Positions 35,552 through 45,770 are shown, counted from the first letter of the stretch. The stretch: 64,000 bases of DNA from Streptomyces marinisediminis (GCF_026262575.1 NZ_JAPKFL010000004.1:1-64000), one strand, 5' to 3'. The notes: generated by a model from the letters alone, not told the origin. Numbers and translations: made by a program.

Positions 35552-36586
35552 TCATGCCGCGTGGGTGGTGGTCCCCTGGCGGCGGGACGCCCCGGGGTCG
35601 GCGGAGCGCTTGGCGTCGAGCCGGTCCGCCTTGGGCCAGCGGACGTCGTAGGCCCAGCCGGCCTTCTCGAACCAGCGGATCAGCCGGGCGCTGGAGTCGA
35701 TCTGCCCGCGCTGGACGCCGTGCCGCGCGCAGGTGGGGTCGGCGTGGTGCAGGTTGTGCCAGGACTCGCCGCAGGAGAGCACGGCCAGCCACCACACGTT
35801 GCCCGAGCGGTCCCGGGACTTGAAGGGGCGCTTGCCCACGGCGTGGCAGATGGAGTTGATCGACCAGGTGACGTGGTGCAGCAGCGCCACGCGGACCAGC
35901 GAGCCCCAGAAGAACGCGGTGAGCGCGCCCTGCCAGGACCAGGTGACCAGGCCGCCGACGAGGGGCGGGATCGCCAGCGACACGACCGTCCAGAGCACGA
36001 ACTGCCGGGAGACGCGGCGGAGGTCCGGGTCCTTGACCAGATCCGGCGCGTACTTGTGCTGCGGGGTCTGCTCGGTGTCGAACATCCAGCCCACGTGGGC
36101 CCACCACAGGCCCTTGAGCAGCGCGGGCACGGTCTCGCCGTAGCGCCAGGGGGAGTGCGGGTCGCCCTCGGCGTCGGAGAACTTGTGGTGCTTGCGGTGG
36201 TCGGCGACCCAGCGCACGAGCGGGCCCTCGACGGCCATCGACCCGGCGATCGCGAGCGCGATGCGCAGCGGGCGCTTGGCCTTGAACGCGCCGTGGGTGA
36301 AGTAGCGGTGGAAGCCGATCGTGATGCCGTGGCAGCCCAGGTAGTACATGCCGACCAGCAGGCCGAGGTCGAGCCAGCTCACGCCCCAGCCCCAGGCGAG
36401 GGGCACGGCGGCGAGCAGGGCGAGGAAGGGCACGGCAATGAACAGCAGCAGGGCGATCTGTTCGACGGAGCGGCGCTTCTCACCGCCGAGGGTGGCGGAG
36501 GGCAGGGCCTCCGCCGGTCGGGTGGTGCGGGCGGTGTCGGCGGTGCTGTCGACGGCGCCGTCGACCACCTCTGGTGTCGTCGTCAT
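35552..36586 (-). CDS. Acyl-CoA/acyl-lipid delta-9 desaturase
   Basis: 344 residues. An integral membrane di-iron desaturase with all three histidine boxes: HRYFTH (93-98), HRKHH (130-134) and HNLHH (about 285). Four membrane helices flank them. It introduces double bonds in fatty acids and needs an electron donor not encoded here. ATG at 36584-36586 gives a hydrophilic start of 40 residues. Divergent from ppc. Confidence 0.94.
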   Translation of the reverse strand: MTTTPEVVDGAVDSTADTARTTRPAEALPSATLGGEKRRSVEQIALLLFIAVPFLALLAAVPLAWGWGVSWLDLGLLVGMYYLGCHGITIGFHRYFTHGAFKAKRPLRIALAIAGSMAVEGPLVRWVADHRKHHKFSDAEGDPHSPWRYGETVPALLKGLWWAHVGWMFDTEQTPQHKYAPDLVKDPDLRRVSRQFVLWTVVSLAIPPLVGGLVTWSWQGALTAFFWGSLVRVALLHHVTWSINSICHAVGKRPFKSRDRSGNVWWLAVLSCGESWHNLHHADPTCARHGVQRGQIDSSARLIRWFEKAGWAYDVRWPKADRLDAKRSADPGASRRQGTTTHAA

Positions 36587-36619
36587 CTGCGTCCTCGTGG
36601 CGGGGGCGGGGTTACGGGC

Positions 36620-36652
36620 ACTTACGGAACCGTAACCTACGGTTTCGTAAGT
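36620..36652. promoter_or_regulatory. 33-bp near-perfect palindromic operator for the TetR regulator
   Basis: Arm ACTTACGGAACCGTA (36620-36634), spacer ACC, arm TACGGTTTCGTAAGT (36638-36652); 14 of 15 positions are complementary. It lies 34 bp upstream of the desaturase ATG, so it overlaps its promoter. The size and AT-rich ends fit a TetR dimer pair. Confidence 0.8.
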
Positions 36653-36918
36653 ATGGCAGTCTCGGCCGGGTGGGAACACGCCGGAGGTGGCGGCGTCGCC
36701 GCCGCCCAGGTCACGGGTGGGCTGCCCGGTGCGTGGACGGGTGGGGAGCGGGGTAGGGGCCGGTTCTATCCTTAGGGCGTCGGACAGCGCGGTCCGTGAC
36801 GTGCCAAGAGCAAGATTGCCCTGAAAGCCAGGTACCCCGGCGACGGTCACGCACACACCGCCGACGGCTGCCGCCGAGCTGCCACAAGCTGCCGAGAAGC
36901 TGCAAGGAGCCGCCCCTC

Positions 36919-39672
36919 ATGAGCAGTGCCGACACCCGTTCCGAGCCCCTGGAGTCCCCCGGGGCCCCCGGAGCCTCCAGCGCCCTGCGCGCCGACATCC
37001 GCCGCCTGGGCGATCTGCTGGGTGAGACGATCGTCCGTCAGGAGGGCCCGGAGCTGCTGGACCTGGTCGAGCGCGTCCGGGCGCTGACGCGCGAGGACGG
37101 CGAGGCCGCCGCCGCGCTGCTGGGTGAGACCGACCCCCAGACGGCCGCGAAGCTGGTCCGCGCGTTCTCCGTCTACTTCCACCTGGCGAACGTCACCGAG
37201 CAGGTGCACCGGGGCCGGGAGCTGCGCGCGGCGCGGGCGGCCGAGGGCGGGTCGCTGGCCCGCACCGCCGTGCTGCTCAAGGACGCCGACCCGGCGCACC
37301 TGCGGACGACGGCCGAGCACCTCAACGTGCGGCCGGTGTTCACCGCGCACCCCACCGAGGCGGCGCGGCGCTCGGTGCTGACGAAGCTGCGCGGCATCGC
37401 CGAGCTGCTCGGGGAGACCGACACCTCCGAGCGGCGCCGCACCGATGTGCGGCTGGCGGAGAACATCGACCTGATCTGGCAGACGGACGAGCTGCGCGTG
37501 GCCCGCCCGGAGCCGACCGACGAGGCGCGCAACGCCGTCTACTACCTCGACGAGCTGCACCAGGGGGCCGTCGGCGATCTGCTGGAGGACCTGGCCGCCG
37601 AGCTGGAGCGCGCCGGGGCGCCGCTGCCGGCGGGCACGCGTCCGCTGACGTTCGGCACCTGGATCGGCGGCGACCGGGACGGCAACCCCAACGTCACGCC
37701 GCAGGTGACGTGGGACGTGCTGCTGCTCCAGCACGAGCACGGGATCGAGCGGGCGCTCGGCCACGTGGACGAGCTGCGCGGCGCGCTGTCCAGCTCCATC
37801 CGCAACGTCGGCGCCACCCAGGAGATGCTGGACTCGCTCAGCGACGACCTGGAGCGGCTGCCGGAGATCACCCCCCGCTACAAGCGGCTCAACGCCGAGG
37901 AGCCCTACCGGCTGAAGGTCACCTGCGTCCGGCAGAAGCTGCTCAACACCCGCGAGCGGCTGGCGCAGGACAAGCCGCACCAGCCCGGCCGGGACTACCT
38001 GGGCACCGGAGAGCTGCTGCGGGACCTGGAGCTGGTGCAGACCTCGCTGCGCGAGCACCGGGGCGGACTGGTGGCCGACGGCCGCGTGGAGCGGGTGCTG
38101 CGCACGCTGGCCGCGTTCGGGCTCCAGCTCGCGACGCTGGACGTGCGCGAGCACGCCGACGCCCACCACCACGCGCTCGGCCAGCTCTTCGACCGGCTGG
38201 GCGAGGAGTCCTGGCGCTACGAGGACATGCCGCGCGACTACCGGCACCGGCTGCTGGCCAAGGAGCTGCGCTCGCGCCGCCCGCTGGCGCCGACCCCGGC
38301 GCCGCTGGACGCGGCGGGCGCGCGGACCCTGGGCGTCTTCGAGACCGTCCGCAAGGCGCTGGACACCTTCGGGCCCGAGGTCGTCGAGTCCTACATCATC
38401 TCCATGTGCCAGGGCGCCGACGACGTGTTCGCCGCCGCCGTGCTGGCCCGCGAGGCCGGGCTGGTCGACCTGCACGGCGGCTGGGCGCGCATCGGCATCG
38501 TGCCGCTGCTGGAGACCACCGACGAACTGCGCATCGCCGACGAACTGCTGGACGCGATGCTCTCCGACCCCTCCTACCGCCGCCTGGTCGCGCTGCGCGG
38601 CGATCTCCAGGAGGTCATGCTCGGCTACTCCGACTCCTCGAAGTTCGGCGGCATCACCACCTCGCAGTGGGAGATCCACCGCGCCCAGCGCCGGCTGCGG
38701 GACGTGGCGCACCGGCACGGGGTGCGGCTGCGGCTCTTCCACGGCCGCGGCGGCACGGTGGGCCGGGGCGGCGGGCCGACGCACGACGCGATCCTGGCGC
38801 AGCCCTACGGGACGCTGGAGGGGGAGATCAAGGTCACCGAGCAGGGCGAGGTGATCTCCGACAAGTACCTGGTGCCCTCGCTCGCCCGGGAGAACCTGGA
38901 GCTCACGGTCTCCGCGACGCTCCAGGCATCGGCGCTGCACACCGCGCCGCGCCAGTCCGACGAGGCGCTGGCCCGCTGGGACGCGGCGATGGAGGCCGTC
39001 TCCGACGCGGCGCACGCGGCCTACCGCGGGCTCGTGGAGGACCCGGACCTGCCCGCCTACTTCTTCGCCGCCACGCCGGTGGACCAGCTCGCCGACCTGC
39101 ACCTGGGCTCGCGCCCCTCGCGCCGCCCGGACTCCGGCGCGGGCCTGGACGGGCTGCGGGCGATCCCCTGGGTGTTCGGCTGGACCCAGTCGCGGCAGAT
39201 CGTGCCGGGGTGGTTCGGCGTCGGCTCGGGGCTGCGCGCCGCCCGCGAGGCCGGGCTGGACGGCGTGCTCGCGGAGGCGCACGAGCACTGGCACTTCTTC
39301 CGCAACTTCCTGTCCAACGTGGAGATGACGCTCGCCAAGACCGACCTGCGCATCGCGCGGCACTACGTGGAGACGCTGGTGCCCGCCGAGCTGCGGCACG
39401 TCTTCGACGTCATCGAGGCCGAGCACGCGCTGACCGTGCGCGAGGTGCTGCGCGTCACCGGGGAGAGCGAGCTGCTGGAGAGCAACCCGGTGCTGCGGCA
39501 GACGCTGAAGATCCGCGACGCCTACCTGGACCCGATCTCCTACCTCCAGGTGGCGCTGCTGCACCGGCAGCGGCAGGCCGCCGAGCGCGGCGAGGAGCCC
39601 GACCAGGTGCTCTCGCGGGCGCTGCTGCTGACGGTCAACGGCGTGGCGGCCGGGCTGCGCAACACCGGCTGA
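36919..39672 (+). CDS. ppc: Phosphoenolpyruvate carboxylase
   Basis: 917 residues, normal length. It makes oxaloacetate from PEP and bicarbonate, filling the TCA cycle. Key motifs: [11 protein letters not shown] (catalytic His), [21 protein letters not shown] and [16 protein letters not shown]. Start ATG at 36919 has AAGGAG. The 140-bp leader has a TATCCT box (36767-36772) and three AAGCTGC-like repeats just before the ribosome site. Confidence 0.97.
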   Translation: MSSADTRSEPLESPGAPGASSALRADIRRLGDLLGETIVRQEGPELLDLVERVRALTREDGEAAAALLGETDPQTAAKLVRAFSVYFHLANVTEQVHRGRELRAARAAEGGSLARTAVLLKDADPAHLRTTAEHLNVRPVFTAHPTEAARRSVLTKLRGIAELLGETDTSERRRTDVRLAENIDLIWQTDELRVARPEPTDEARNAVYYLDELHQGAVGDLLEDLAAELERAGAPLPAGTRPLTFGTWIGGDRDGNPNVTPQVTWDVLLLQHEHGIERALGHVDELRGALSSSIRNVGATQEMLDSLSDDLERLPEITPRYKRLNAEEPYRLKVTCVRQKLLNTRERLAQDKPHQPGRDYLGTGELLRDLELVQTSLREHRGGLVADGRVERVLRTLAAFGLQLATLDVREHADAHHHALGQLFDRLGEESWRYEDMPRDYRHRLLAKELRSRRPLAPTPAPLDAAGARTLGVFETVRKALDTFGPEVVESYIISMCQGADDVFAAAVLAREAGLVDLHGGWARIGIVPLLETTDELRIADELLDAMLSDPSYRRLVALRGDLQEVMLGYSDSSKFGGITTSQWEIHRAQRRLRDVAHRHGVRLRLFHGRGGTVGRGGGPTHDAILAQPYGTLEGEIKVTEQGEVISDKYLVPSLARENLELTVSATLQASALHTAPRQSDEALARWDAAMEAVSDAAHAAYRGLVEDPDLPAYFFAATPVDQLADLHLGSRPSRRPDSGAGLDGLRAIPWVFGWTQSRQIVPGWFGVGSGLRAAREAGLDGVLAEAHEHWHFFRNFLSNVEMTLAKTDLRIARHYVETLVPAELRHVFDVIEAEHALTVREVLRVTGESELLESNPVLRQTLKIRDAYLDPISYLQVALLHRQRQAAERGEEPDQVLSRALLLTVNGVAAGLRNTG

Positions 39673-39724
39673 CCGCTGACCGCACGGCTCCGCGCGCACC
39701 CGGCACCGGCGCGCACACCGCCAC

Positions 39725-39755
39725 GGGCGCCCCGCGCACACCGCGCGGGGCGCCC
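39725..39755. terminator. Bidirectional terminator ppc / methyltransferase
   Basis: GGGCGCCCCGCG (39725-39736) and CGCGGGGCGCCC (39744-39755), a perfect 12-bp stem with a 7-base loop. Confidence 0.85.
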
Positions 39756-39765
39756 GCGCACGCCG

Positions 39766-40584
39766 TCAGCCCGCCTTGCGCGCCACGGCGAAGACGCGGC
39801 GGAAGGGGAACACCGTGCCGTGCGGCCCGGGCGGGTAGGCGGCGTGCAGGGCCTCCCGGTACTCGGCGACGAACGCCTCCGCGGCGGCCGGGTCGTCGGC
39901 GAGCGCGGTGAGCACCGGGCGCAGGGCGGTGCCCCGCACCCAGTCCAGGACGGCGTCCGGGCCGTGCAGGAGCTGCACGTACGTCGTCTCCCACACGTCC
40001 GCGGTGCAGCCGAGGTCGGCCAGGCGGCCCAGGTACTCGTACGGCTGGAGGATGAAGACGTAGCGGCGGCCGTGCGCGCCGAGCCGCTCCCGCCAGTGCG
40101 GGGCGTCGCACAACTCGCCGAGCAGGGCGTGGCTGGGCGAGGTGAAGTTGCCGGGCACCTGGAAGGCGAGCACCCCGCCGGGCGGCAGCGCCTCCAGCCA
40201 GGACTTGAACCGGTCGGCGTGGCCGGGGACCCACTGCAGCGCGGCGTTGGAGACGATCAGGTCGTAGGGCTCCTGCGGTTCCCAGTCCGCGATGTCGCCG
40301 GGGGCGAAATCGAGCCGTCCGCCGCCGGGGGTGGGCCCGGCGTGGGCGCGGGCGGCGGCCAGCATCTCGGGGGAGCTGTCATAGCCGGTGACGTGGGCGT
40401 CCGGCCAGCGGTCGGCCAGCAGCCGGGTGACGTTCCCGGGGCCGCAGCCCAGATCCGCGATGCGCGGCGGACGCGGGCCGGCGGGCAGCTCGGGTAACCG
40501 GGCGAGCAGGTCGAGGAAGGGGCGGGTGCGGTGGTCGGCATGGCGGAGATAGACCTGGGGGTCCCAGGTGGGGGGGTGTGGCAT
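39766..40584 (-). CDS. tam: Trans-aconitate 2-methyltransferase-like SAM methyltransferase
   Basis: 272 residues. SAM motif IADLGCGPGNVTRLL (about 42-56), acidic D in YDSSPEML, and NAALQWVPGH as in the trans-aconitate methyltransferase family. It methylates trans-aconitate to relieve aconitase inhibition, if the family call is right. ATG at 40582-40584 has AAGGAGG. Divergent from the MarR gene. Confidence 0.87.
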   Translation of the reverse strand: MPHPPTWDPQVYLRHADHRTRPFLDLLARLPELPAGPRPPRIADLGCGPGNVTRLLADRWPDAHVTGYDSSPEMLAAARAHAGPTPGGGRLDFAPGDIADWEPQEPYDLIVSNAALQWVPGHADRFKSWLEALPPGGVLAFQVPGNFTSPSHALLGELCDAPHWRERLGAHGRRYVFILQPYEYLGRLADLGCTADVWETTYVQLLHGPDAVLDWVRGTALRPVLTALADDPAAAEAFVAEYREALHAAYPPGPHGTVFPFRRVFAVARKAG

Positions 40585-40679
40585 GAACGGCCTCCTTGCG
40601 GATGACGGGCCTGCCGTGGCAGGCGATCCCGGCGCTCGGAGCCTTCCACCCTGGACAGCCCGGCACCCCTCCCAGTTCA

Positions 40680-40721
40680 TCTTGACATCAAGAAACTTTA
40701 CGCCGACAGAACTACTAGACT
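40680..40721 (+). promoter_or_regulatory. MarR palindrome and -10 box, leaderless promoter
   Basis: TCTTGA-CA-TCAAGA (40680-40693) is a perfect palindrome typical of MarR operators. TAGACT (40716-40721) ends six bases before the ATG at 40728, so the MarR mRNA is probably leaderless and autorepressed. Confidence 0.65.
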
Positions 40722-40727
40722 GTCCCC

Positions 40728-41225
40728 ATGGAGGACGAGGTCGACCGACTGGTGGCAGCCTGGCGCCGAGAACGCCCTGATCTCGACGTGGAGCCGCTCG
40801 AAGTGCTGAGCCGGGTGAGCCGCCTGGCGCGGCACCTGGACCGGGCCCGGCGCATCGCCTTCGCGGAGCACGGGCTGGAGTCCTGGGAGTTCGACGTCCT
40901 GACCGCCCTGCGCCGGGCCGGTACGCCCTACCAGCTCTCCCCCGGCCAGCTCCTCACGCAGACCCTGGTCACCTCGGGCACCATGACCAACCGCATCGAC
41001 CGGCTGGCCAAGAAGGGCCTCGTGGAACGCCTGCCCGACCCCAGCGACCGGCGCGGCGTCCTGGTGCGCCTCACCGCCGACGGCCGCGACCGCGCGGACC
41101 AGGCCCTGGCGGGCCTGCTCGACCAGGAGCGCGCCCTGCTCGTCGCCCTCTCCCCCGCCCAGCGGGACGACCTCGCCGGCCTCCTGCGCTGTCTGACCGC
41201 CCCCTTCGACAACACCCCGGCCTGA
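40728..41225 (+). CDS. MarR-family transcriptional regulator
   Basis: 165 residues. Winged-helix domain (about 35-140) with LVTSGTMTNRIDRLAKKGLVERLPDPSDRRGVLVRLT, the recognition helix and wing. Divergent from the methyltransferase gene and with a TCTTGACATCAAGA site between, so it likely controls itself and perhaps that gene. Confidence 0.92.
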   Translation: MEDEVDRLVAAWRRERPDLDVEPLEVLSRVSRLARHLDRARRIAFAEHGLESWEFDVLTALRRAGTPYQLSPGQLLTQTLVTSGTMTNRIDRLAKKGLVERLPDPSDRRGVLVRLTADGRDRADQALAGLLDQERALLVALSPAQRDDLAGLLRCLTAPFDNTPA

Positions 41226-41255
41226 ACGCGGGCCGCCCCCGGCCGGACGCGGGAG

Positions 41256-41522
41256 TCAGCCTCCCCGGGGGCCGGAGCCGGGTTCGGCGCCGGAGCCGGG
41301 TTCCCCCTCGGGCGGGGCCGTGCGGGGCGAGCGGCGCCGGAGTCGGTCGATCATCCGGGAGGCGTCCCCCTTGGTGATGTCCCGGGGGACCTCCTCACCG
41401 GCCTCGCGGGCCAGCGTCCGCAGGTAGCTGAGCTGGGGGCCGGTCGCCGGCTCGCCGGCCGTCGCCCAGTCCTCGACGTTCTTGCTCGGGTCCTGTTCCG
41501 ACCTCGCGTCCTGTTCCGACAT
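41256..41522 (-). CDS. DUF3072 small protein
   Basis: 88 residues. Conserved core ATGPQLSYLRTLAREAGEEVPRDITKGDASRMIDRL, the DUF3072 helix-turn-helix-like fold that also resembles the SAP-like segment of other small actinobacterial proteins. Gly/Pro tail. The ATG follows TACCGT by seven bases, so it is likely leaderless. Function unknown. Confidence 0.85.
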   Translation of the reverse strand: MSEQDARSEQDPSKNVEDWATAGEPATGPQLSYLRTLAREAGEEVPRDITKGDASRMIDRLRRRSPRTAPPEGEPGSGAEPGSGPRGG

Positions 41523-41529
41523 GTCCCAG

Positions 41530-41535
41530 ACGGTA
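41530..41535 (-). promoter_or_regulatory. -10 box of DUF3072 gene, predicted leaderless
   Basis: TACCGT on the minus strand, then seven bases, then ATG; no ribosome site. Confidence 0.45.
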
Positions 41536-41590
41536 CCCACGCGGCGCGTCCCTACGCGGACGCCGCCGCAGGCCCCGCGCGCCGACCGCG

Positions 41591-41628
41591 CGCGCCCCGG
41601 CACCCCCGGGTGGGGGCGCCGGGGCGCG
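41591..41628. terminator. Terminator of the PQQ-propeller gene
   Basis: CGCGCCCCGGC (41591-41601) with GCCGGGGCGCG (41618-41628), extended inward by CCCCC/GGGGG. Confidence 0.8.
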
Positions 41629-41667
41629 GGCGCCGCTCCGGCGCGGCGTGCCCGCCTGCCGCGGGCG

Positions 41668-43647
41668 TCAGCGCACCGCGGCGAGCATCGCGTTGTTGAG
41701 CGACTCGTCGCGGTAGATCTTCAGCGTGACGAAGAAGAGCGTGTCGTTCGCCCACACCATCTTGGTGTTCGTGGAGTAGCCGAGCTGCTGCACCAGCTCT
41801 TCCTCCTCCTTCGGCATCTCCATGTACGGCTCGGCCTTGCCGGTGGCCGGGTCCAGCACCCTGAGCGCGCCCGGCTCGGAGAACCCGCCGTCGCGGTAGG
41901 CCAGCACCTTGCCGCCCCGCACGGCGATCGGCGTCATGCCGCCGTTCTCGCCGTGTTCGAAGACCTGCTTCAGCTTGCCGGTGCCCAGGTCGTAGGAGAC
42001 CACCTCGTTGGTCCGCACGTCACCGCTCTGGTGCATGTCGGTCTCCAGGTAGACGAGGTCGTTCTCGGAGTCGACGACCACGTTGTAGGTGTCGGCCAGG
42101 CCCTGCTCGACGGAGCGGAAGCGGAAGCGGTCCTCGTCGATGCTGATCTTGCGCTCGTACTCCAGGGTGTCCGAGAGCACGAAGAGGTCGGTGATCGCGA
42201 TGCTGTCCGAACCGCCCGCGTTCACGCCGACGACGAGCGGACTCGTGGAGAACACGCGCTGGATCTCCGTGCCGTCCGGCGCCTTCCACTCGTGCTTCTT
42301 CTTGCCCTCGGCGTCCACCGAACGCAGCGACGTGGGGCCGTCGAAGCCGCACTCCACCAGCGCGATGAGCTGCTCGCCGCCGACGTAGCCGCTCTCCTTG
42401 CACTCGGGGCGGGCCTCCTCGGGCTTCCACAGCAGGTCGCCGGTGGTCAGGTCGTAGGCCGCGTGACCGCCGATCCAGGCGACGGCGCCGATGTCGCCGC
42501 TCACGGCGGCCTGCGGGTAGCTGACGTCGGCCATGTCCGCGCCCTCGGGCGCCGGCAGGTCCTGCTTCCACAGGGCCTTGCCGTTCACCAGGTCGATGCC
42601 CATGGCCTTCTCGCACTTGCGGCCCCACAGGACCATCGTCTTGCCCTCGGCGCTCTGCGGGGCCGCGGCGCACTGCTCACCGCGCACGGCGTCGATCGTC
42701 CACAGCTCCTCGCCCGACTCGGTGTCGTAGGCGCGGACCGCGTCGTGCTCGTACTTCACGGCGGCCTCGTCGGTGGTCCAGAAGCCGGCCGTGGACATCA
42801 GGATCTCGGCGGGCACGTTCTTCGGCCCGTCCACCTTGAAGGCGAACTCGCCCCGGCTCTTCGTCCGCTCGGGGAACTCGCCCTCGGCCGTCTCCTCCTT
42901 CTCCTTCTCCTCCTCCCGCTGCTGCTTCTGGCTGGTCCCCTTGCCGTCGCCCTTGCTCTCGTTCTCCGAGTCCTGACCGGACAAGAGGGCGATCCCGCCG
43001 ACGGCTATGACGGCCACCGCGACCACGGACGCCACGATGGCGACGAGCTTCTTGTTGTAGCTGCCTCCCGCACGCGGGGCCCCGGGCACGGTCTGGTGCG
43101 GCTGGCCCGGCTGACCCGGCTGGCCGTAAGCGCCCGGTGGCGGGTAGCCGCCGGGCGGCGGGTAGGCCCCCGGAGGCGTCGGCGCCCCGTACGGGCCCGG
43201 CTGGGCGGGCTGCTGGTAGGCGCCGGAGTCCTGGCCCGGGTACCCGTAGCCGGGCTGCGGCGCCGTGGGCTGGTCCGGCGACCCGGGGTGGGGGCCCGGG
43301 GCCTGCGGGGCGCCGAAGCCCGCGGCGGGCGCCTGGCCGGGCGGGGGCGGCGGCGTGCCCCGCGGCGGCTGGTGCGGGGAGGGGTGGTCCTCGGACGGCG
43401 GCGCCGGGTAGCCGTACCCGGGCCGCTGCGGCGGTGGCGCGCCGAACGCGCCCGGCGCGCCCCGCGGCGGCGCCGGCTCGGCCGGTGGACCGGCGGGCGG
43501 GGCCGCGGGGGGCTGCTCGGGCGGGACCGCGGCGGGCGGCTGGTCCGGCCGACCGGGCTCCGGCCGGGGCTGCTCGGCCGACGGGTCGGCAGGCGGCTCC
43601 TCGGGCGGCTGGTTCGGCGGCTGGCTGGGCGGGGGCGGCTGCGACAT
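41668..43647 (-). CDS. Membrane-anchored PQQ-like beta-propeller protein with Pro-rich cytoplasmic tail
   Basis: 659 residues. About 190 residues of Pro/Gly/Gln/Tyr repeats (PPGAYPPPGGYPPPGAYG) precede one membrane helix (201-222). A Glu/Lys coiled stretch then leads to an extracytoplasmic beta-propeller (about 260-659) with blades ending in D..TG...W patterns (AYDTESGEELWTID, DLTTGDLLWKPE). The topology (inside tail, outside propeller) suggests a sensor or scaffold. No quinone-binding residues are evident. ATG with AGAAGGA. It follows ABC-F by 281 bp. Confidence 0.85.
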   Translation of the reverse strand: MSQPPPPSQPPNQPPEEPPADPSAEQPRPEPGRPDQPPAAVPPEQPPAAPPAGPPAEPAPPRGAPGAFGAPPPQRPGYGYPAPPSEDHPSPHQPPRGTPPPPPGQAPAAGFGAPQAPGPHPGSPDQPTAPQPGYGYPGQDSGAYQQPAQPGPYGAPTPPGAYPPPGGYPPPGAYGQPGQPGQPHQTVPGAPRAGGSYNKKLVAIVASVVAVAVIAVGGIALLSGQDSENESKGDGKGTSQKQQREEEKEKEETAEGEFPERTKSRGEFAFKVDGPKNVPAEILMSTAGFWTTDEAAVKYEHDAVRAYDTESGEELWTIDAVRGEQCAAAPQSAEGKTMVLWGRKCEKAMGIDLVNGKALWKQDLPAPEGADMADVSYPQAAVSGDIGAVAWIGGHAAYDLTTGDLLWKPEEARPECKESGYVGGEQLIALVECGFDGPTSLRSVDAEGKKKHEWKAPDGTEIQRVFSTSPLVVGVNAGGSDSIAITDLFVLSDTLEYERKISIDEDRFRFRSVEQGLADTYNVVVDSENDLVYLETDMHQSGDVRTNEVVSYDLGTGKLKQVFEHGENGGMTPIAVRGGKVLAYRDGGFSEPGALRVLDPATGKAEPYMEMPKEEEELVQQLGYSTNTKMVWANDTLFFVTLKIYRDESLNNAMLAAVR

Positions 43648-43928
43648 GACGATCCTTCTGCGCACGCGGACCGACTGCCCTGCCCCTCATTCCCCCGTAG
43701 GGACGAGCGAATCGGACATGTGGCCCGCCGATTTCCGGACACACGATGGTGCTTGGGCGAAGCCCTTTGTACCACCGGACCGCATCCGGCCCCCGGCCGG
43801 TTCCCGCCCGTCAGGCACCCGGTACCGAGCCGCGACACCGCCGTGACCGCTCCGCCACCGCCACCGCGCACCGGTCCGCGCGACCCACCGGGCGGCTCGC
43901 GCTCGGCCCCCGACCGGCCACCGGCCGG

Positions 43929-45770
43929 TCACTGCTCCTCGGCCAGCTCCAGCCAGCGCAGCTCCAGCTCGTCCTTCTGCTCCGTCAGCTCCCGCAGCTC
44001 GCCGTCCAGTTCGGCCACCCGCGCGAAGTCGGTGGCGTGCGCGGCCAGCTCCGCGTGCAGGGCGCTCTCCCGCGTCCCGATCTTGTCGAGCTGCCGCTCG
44101 ATGCGCTGGAGCTCCTTCTGCGCCGCCCGGGAGACGGCGGCGGGCTTGGCGGGGGCGGACTTGGCGGGGGCGGTGCCCGCGCCGCTCGCGCCGGACGCCG
44201 GGGCCGCGGCGGGCGCGGGGGCTGGGGCGGCCTCGCGCTGCCGGGCCCGGCGCTCCAGGTACTCGTCGATCCCGCGCGGCAGCATCCGCAGCGTCCCGTC
44301 GCCGAGCAGCGCGAACACCCGGTCGGTGGTGCGCTCGACGAAGAACCGGTCGTGGCTGATGACGACGAGCGAGCCCGGCCAGCCGTCGAGCAGGTCCTCC
44401 AACTGCGTCAGCGTCTCGATGTCGAGGTCGTTGGTGGGCTCGTCCAGGAAGAGCACGTTCGGCTCGTCCATCAGCAGCCGCAGGAGCTGGAGCCGGCGCC
44501 GCTCGCCGCCGGAGAGGTCGCCGACCGGCGTCCACTGCTTCTCCTTGCCGAAGCCGAAGCGCTCGCAGAGCTGGGAGGCGGTCATCTCCCGGCCCTTGCC
44601 GAGATCCACCCGGCCGCGGACCTGCTCGACCGCCTCCAGCACCCGCCACGCCGGGTCGAGCTCGGCGACCTCCTGCGAGAGATAGGCCAGCCGCACCGTG
44701 CGGCCGACCGTGACGCGGCCGGCCGCGGGCTGCCGCTCGCCGTCGCTCTCGGCCGCCGCGGCCAGGGTGCGCAGCAGCGAGGTCTTGCCGGCGCCGTTGA
44801 CGCCGACCAGGCCGACGCGGTCGCCCGGGCCGAGCTGCCAGGTCAGGTGGCGCAGCAGCACCCGGGGCCCGGCCTGGACGGTGACGTCCTCCAGGTCGAA
44901 CACCGTCTTGCCGAGCCGGGAGCCGGCGAACCGGGACAGCTCGGCGCTGTCGCGCGGGGGCGGCTCCTGGGCGATGAGCGCGTTGGCCGCCTCGATGCGG
45001 AAGCGCGGCTTGCTGGTGCGGGCCGGGGCGCCGCGCCGCAGCCAGGCCAGCTCCTTGCGCACCAGGTTCCGCCGCTTGGTCTCCTCGGTCGCGGCGATGC
45101 GCTCCCGCTCCGCGCGGGCGAAGACGTAGTCGCTGTAGCCGCCCTCGTACTCGTGCACCACGCCGCGCTGCACGTCCCACATGCGGGTGCACACCTGGTC
45201 CAGGAACCAGCGGTCGTGCGTGACGCACACCAGCGCCGAGCGGCGGGCGCGCAGGTGCCCCGCGAGCCAGGCGATGCCCTCGACGTCGAGGTGGTTGGTG
45301 GGCTCGTCCAGGATGATGAGGTCCTGCTCGGCGATGAGGAGCTGGGCGAGGGCGACGCGGCGCCGCTCGCCGCCGGAGAGCGGGCCGATCACGGTGTCCA
45401 TGCCGTGCTCGAAGCCGGGCAGGTCCAGGCCGCCGAAGAGGCCGGTGATGATGTCGCGGACCCGGGCGTCGCCGGCCCACTCGTGGTCGGCGAGGTCGCC
45501 GAGCACCTCGTGGCGCACCGTGGCGGCCGGGTCGAGCGAGTCGTGCTGGGTGAGCACGCCCAGGCGCAGGCCGCCGGAGTGCGTCACCCGGCCGCCGTCG
45601 ACCGGCTCCTGCTTGGCCAGCGTCCGGATCAGGGTCGTCTTGCCGTCCCCGTTGCGGCCGACGACGCCGATCCGGTCCCCCTCGTTGACGCCGAGGGAGA
45701 CGCCGTCCAGCAGCGTGCGCAACGTGTACGCCTTGCTGACGGCTTCCAGATTGACGAGGTTGACAGCCAT
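43929..45770 (-). CDS. ABC-F family ATPase (Uup/EttA-type translation factor)
   Basis: 613 residues. Two ATP-binding cassettes without membrane domains: Walker A GRNGDGKTT and GVNGAGKTS, signatures LSGGERRR in both, DEPTN.LD in both. The linker and a C-terminal coiled coil (about 545-613) after a Pro/Ala stretch match Uup-like proteins. ABC-F factors act on the ribosome; some give antibiotic resistance, but nothing here shows this. ATG with CAGGAG. Confidence 0.93.
   Translation of the reverse strand: MAVNLVNLEAVSKAYTLRTLLDGVSLGVNEGDRIGVVGRNGDGKTTLIRTLAKQEPVDGGRVTHSGGLRLGVLTQHDSLDPAATVRHEVLGDLADHEWAGDARVRDIITGLFGGLDLPGFEHGMDTVIGPLSGGERRRVALAQLLIAEQDLIILDEPTNHLDVEGIAWLAGHLRARRSALVCVTHDRWFLDQVCTRMWDVQRGVVHEYEGGYSDYVFARAERERIAATEETKRRNLVRKELAWLRRGAPARTSKPRFRIEAANALIAQEPPPRDSAELSRFAGSRLGKTVFDLEDVTVQAGPRVLLRHLTWQLGPGDRVGLVGVNGAGKTSLLRTLAAAAESDGERQPAAGRVTVGRTVRLAYLSQEVAELDPAWRVLEAVEQVRGRVDLGKGREMTASQLCERFGFGKEKQWTPVGDLSGGERRRLQLLRLLMDEPNVLFLDEPTNDLDIETLTQLEDLLDGWPGSLVVISHDRFFVERTTDRVFALLGDGTLRMLPRGIDEYLERRARQREAAPAPAPAAAPASGASGAGTAPAKSAPAKPAAVSRAAQKELQRIERQLDKIGTRESALHAELAAHATDFARVAELDGELRELTEQKDELELRWLELAEEQ

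Noticed and set aside
36847..39741. A 964-codon frame opposite ppc
   Set aside because: Antisense shadow of a well-supported gene, with unnatural Val/Gln/His-rich product.
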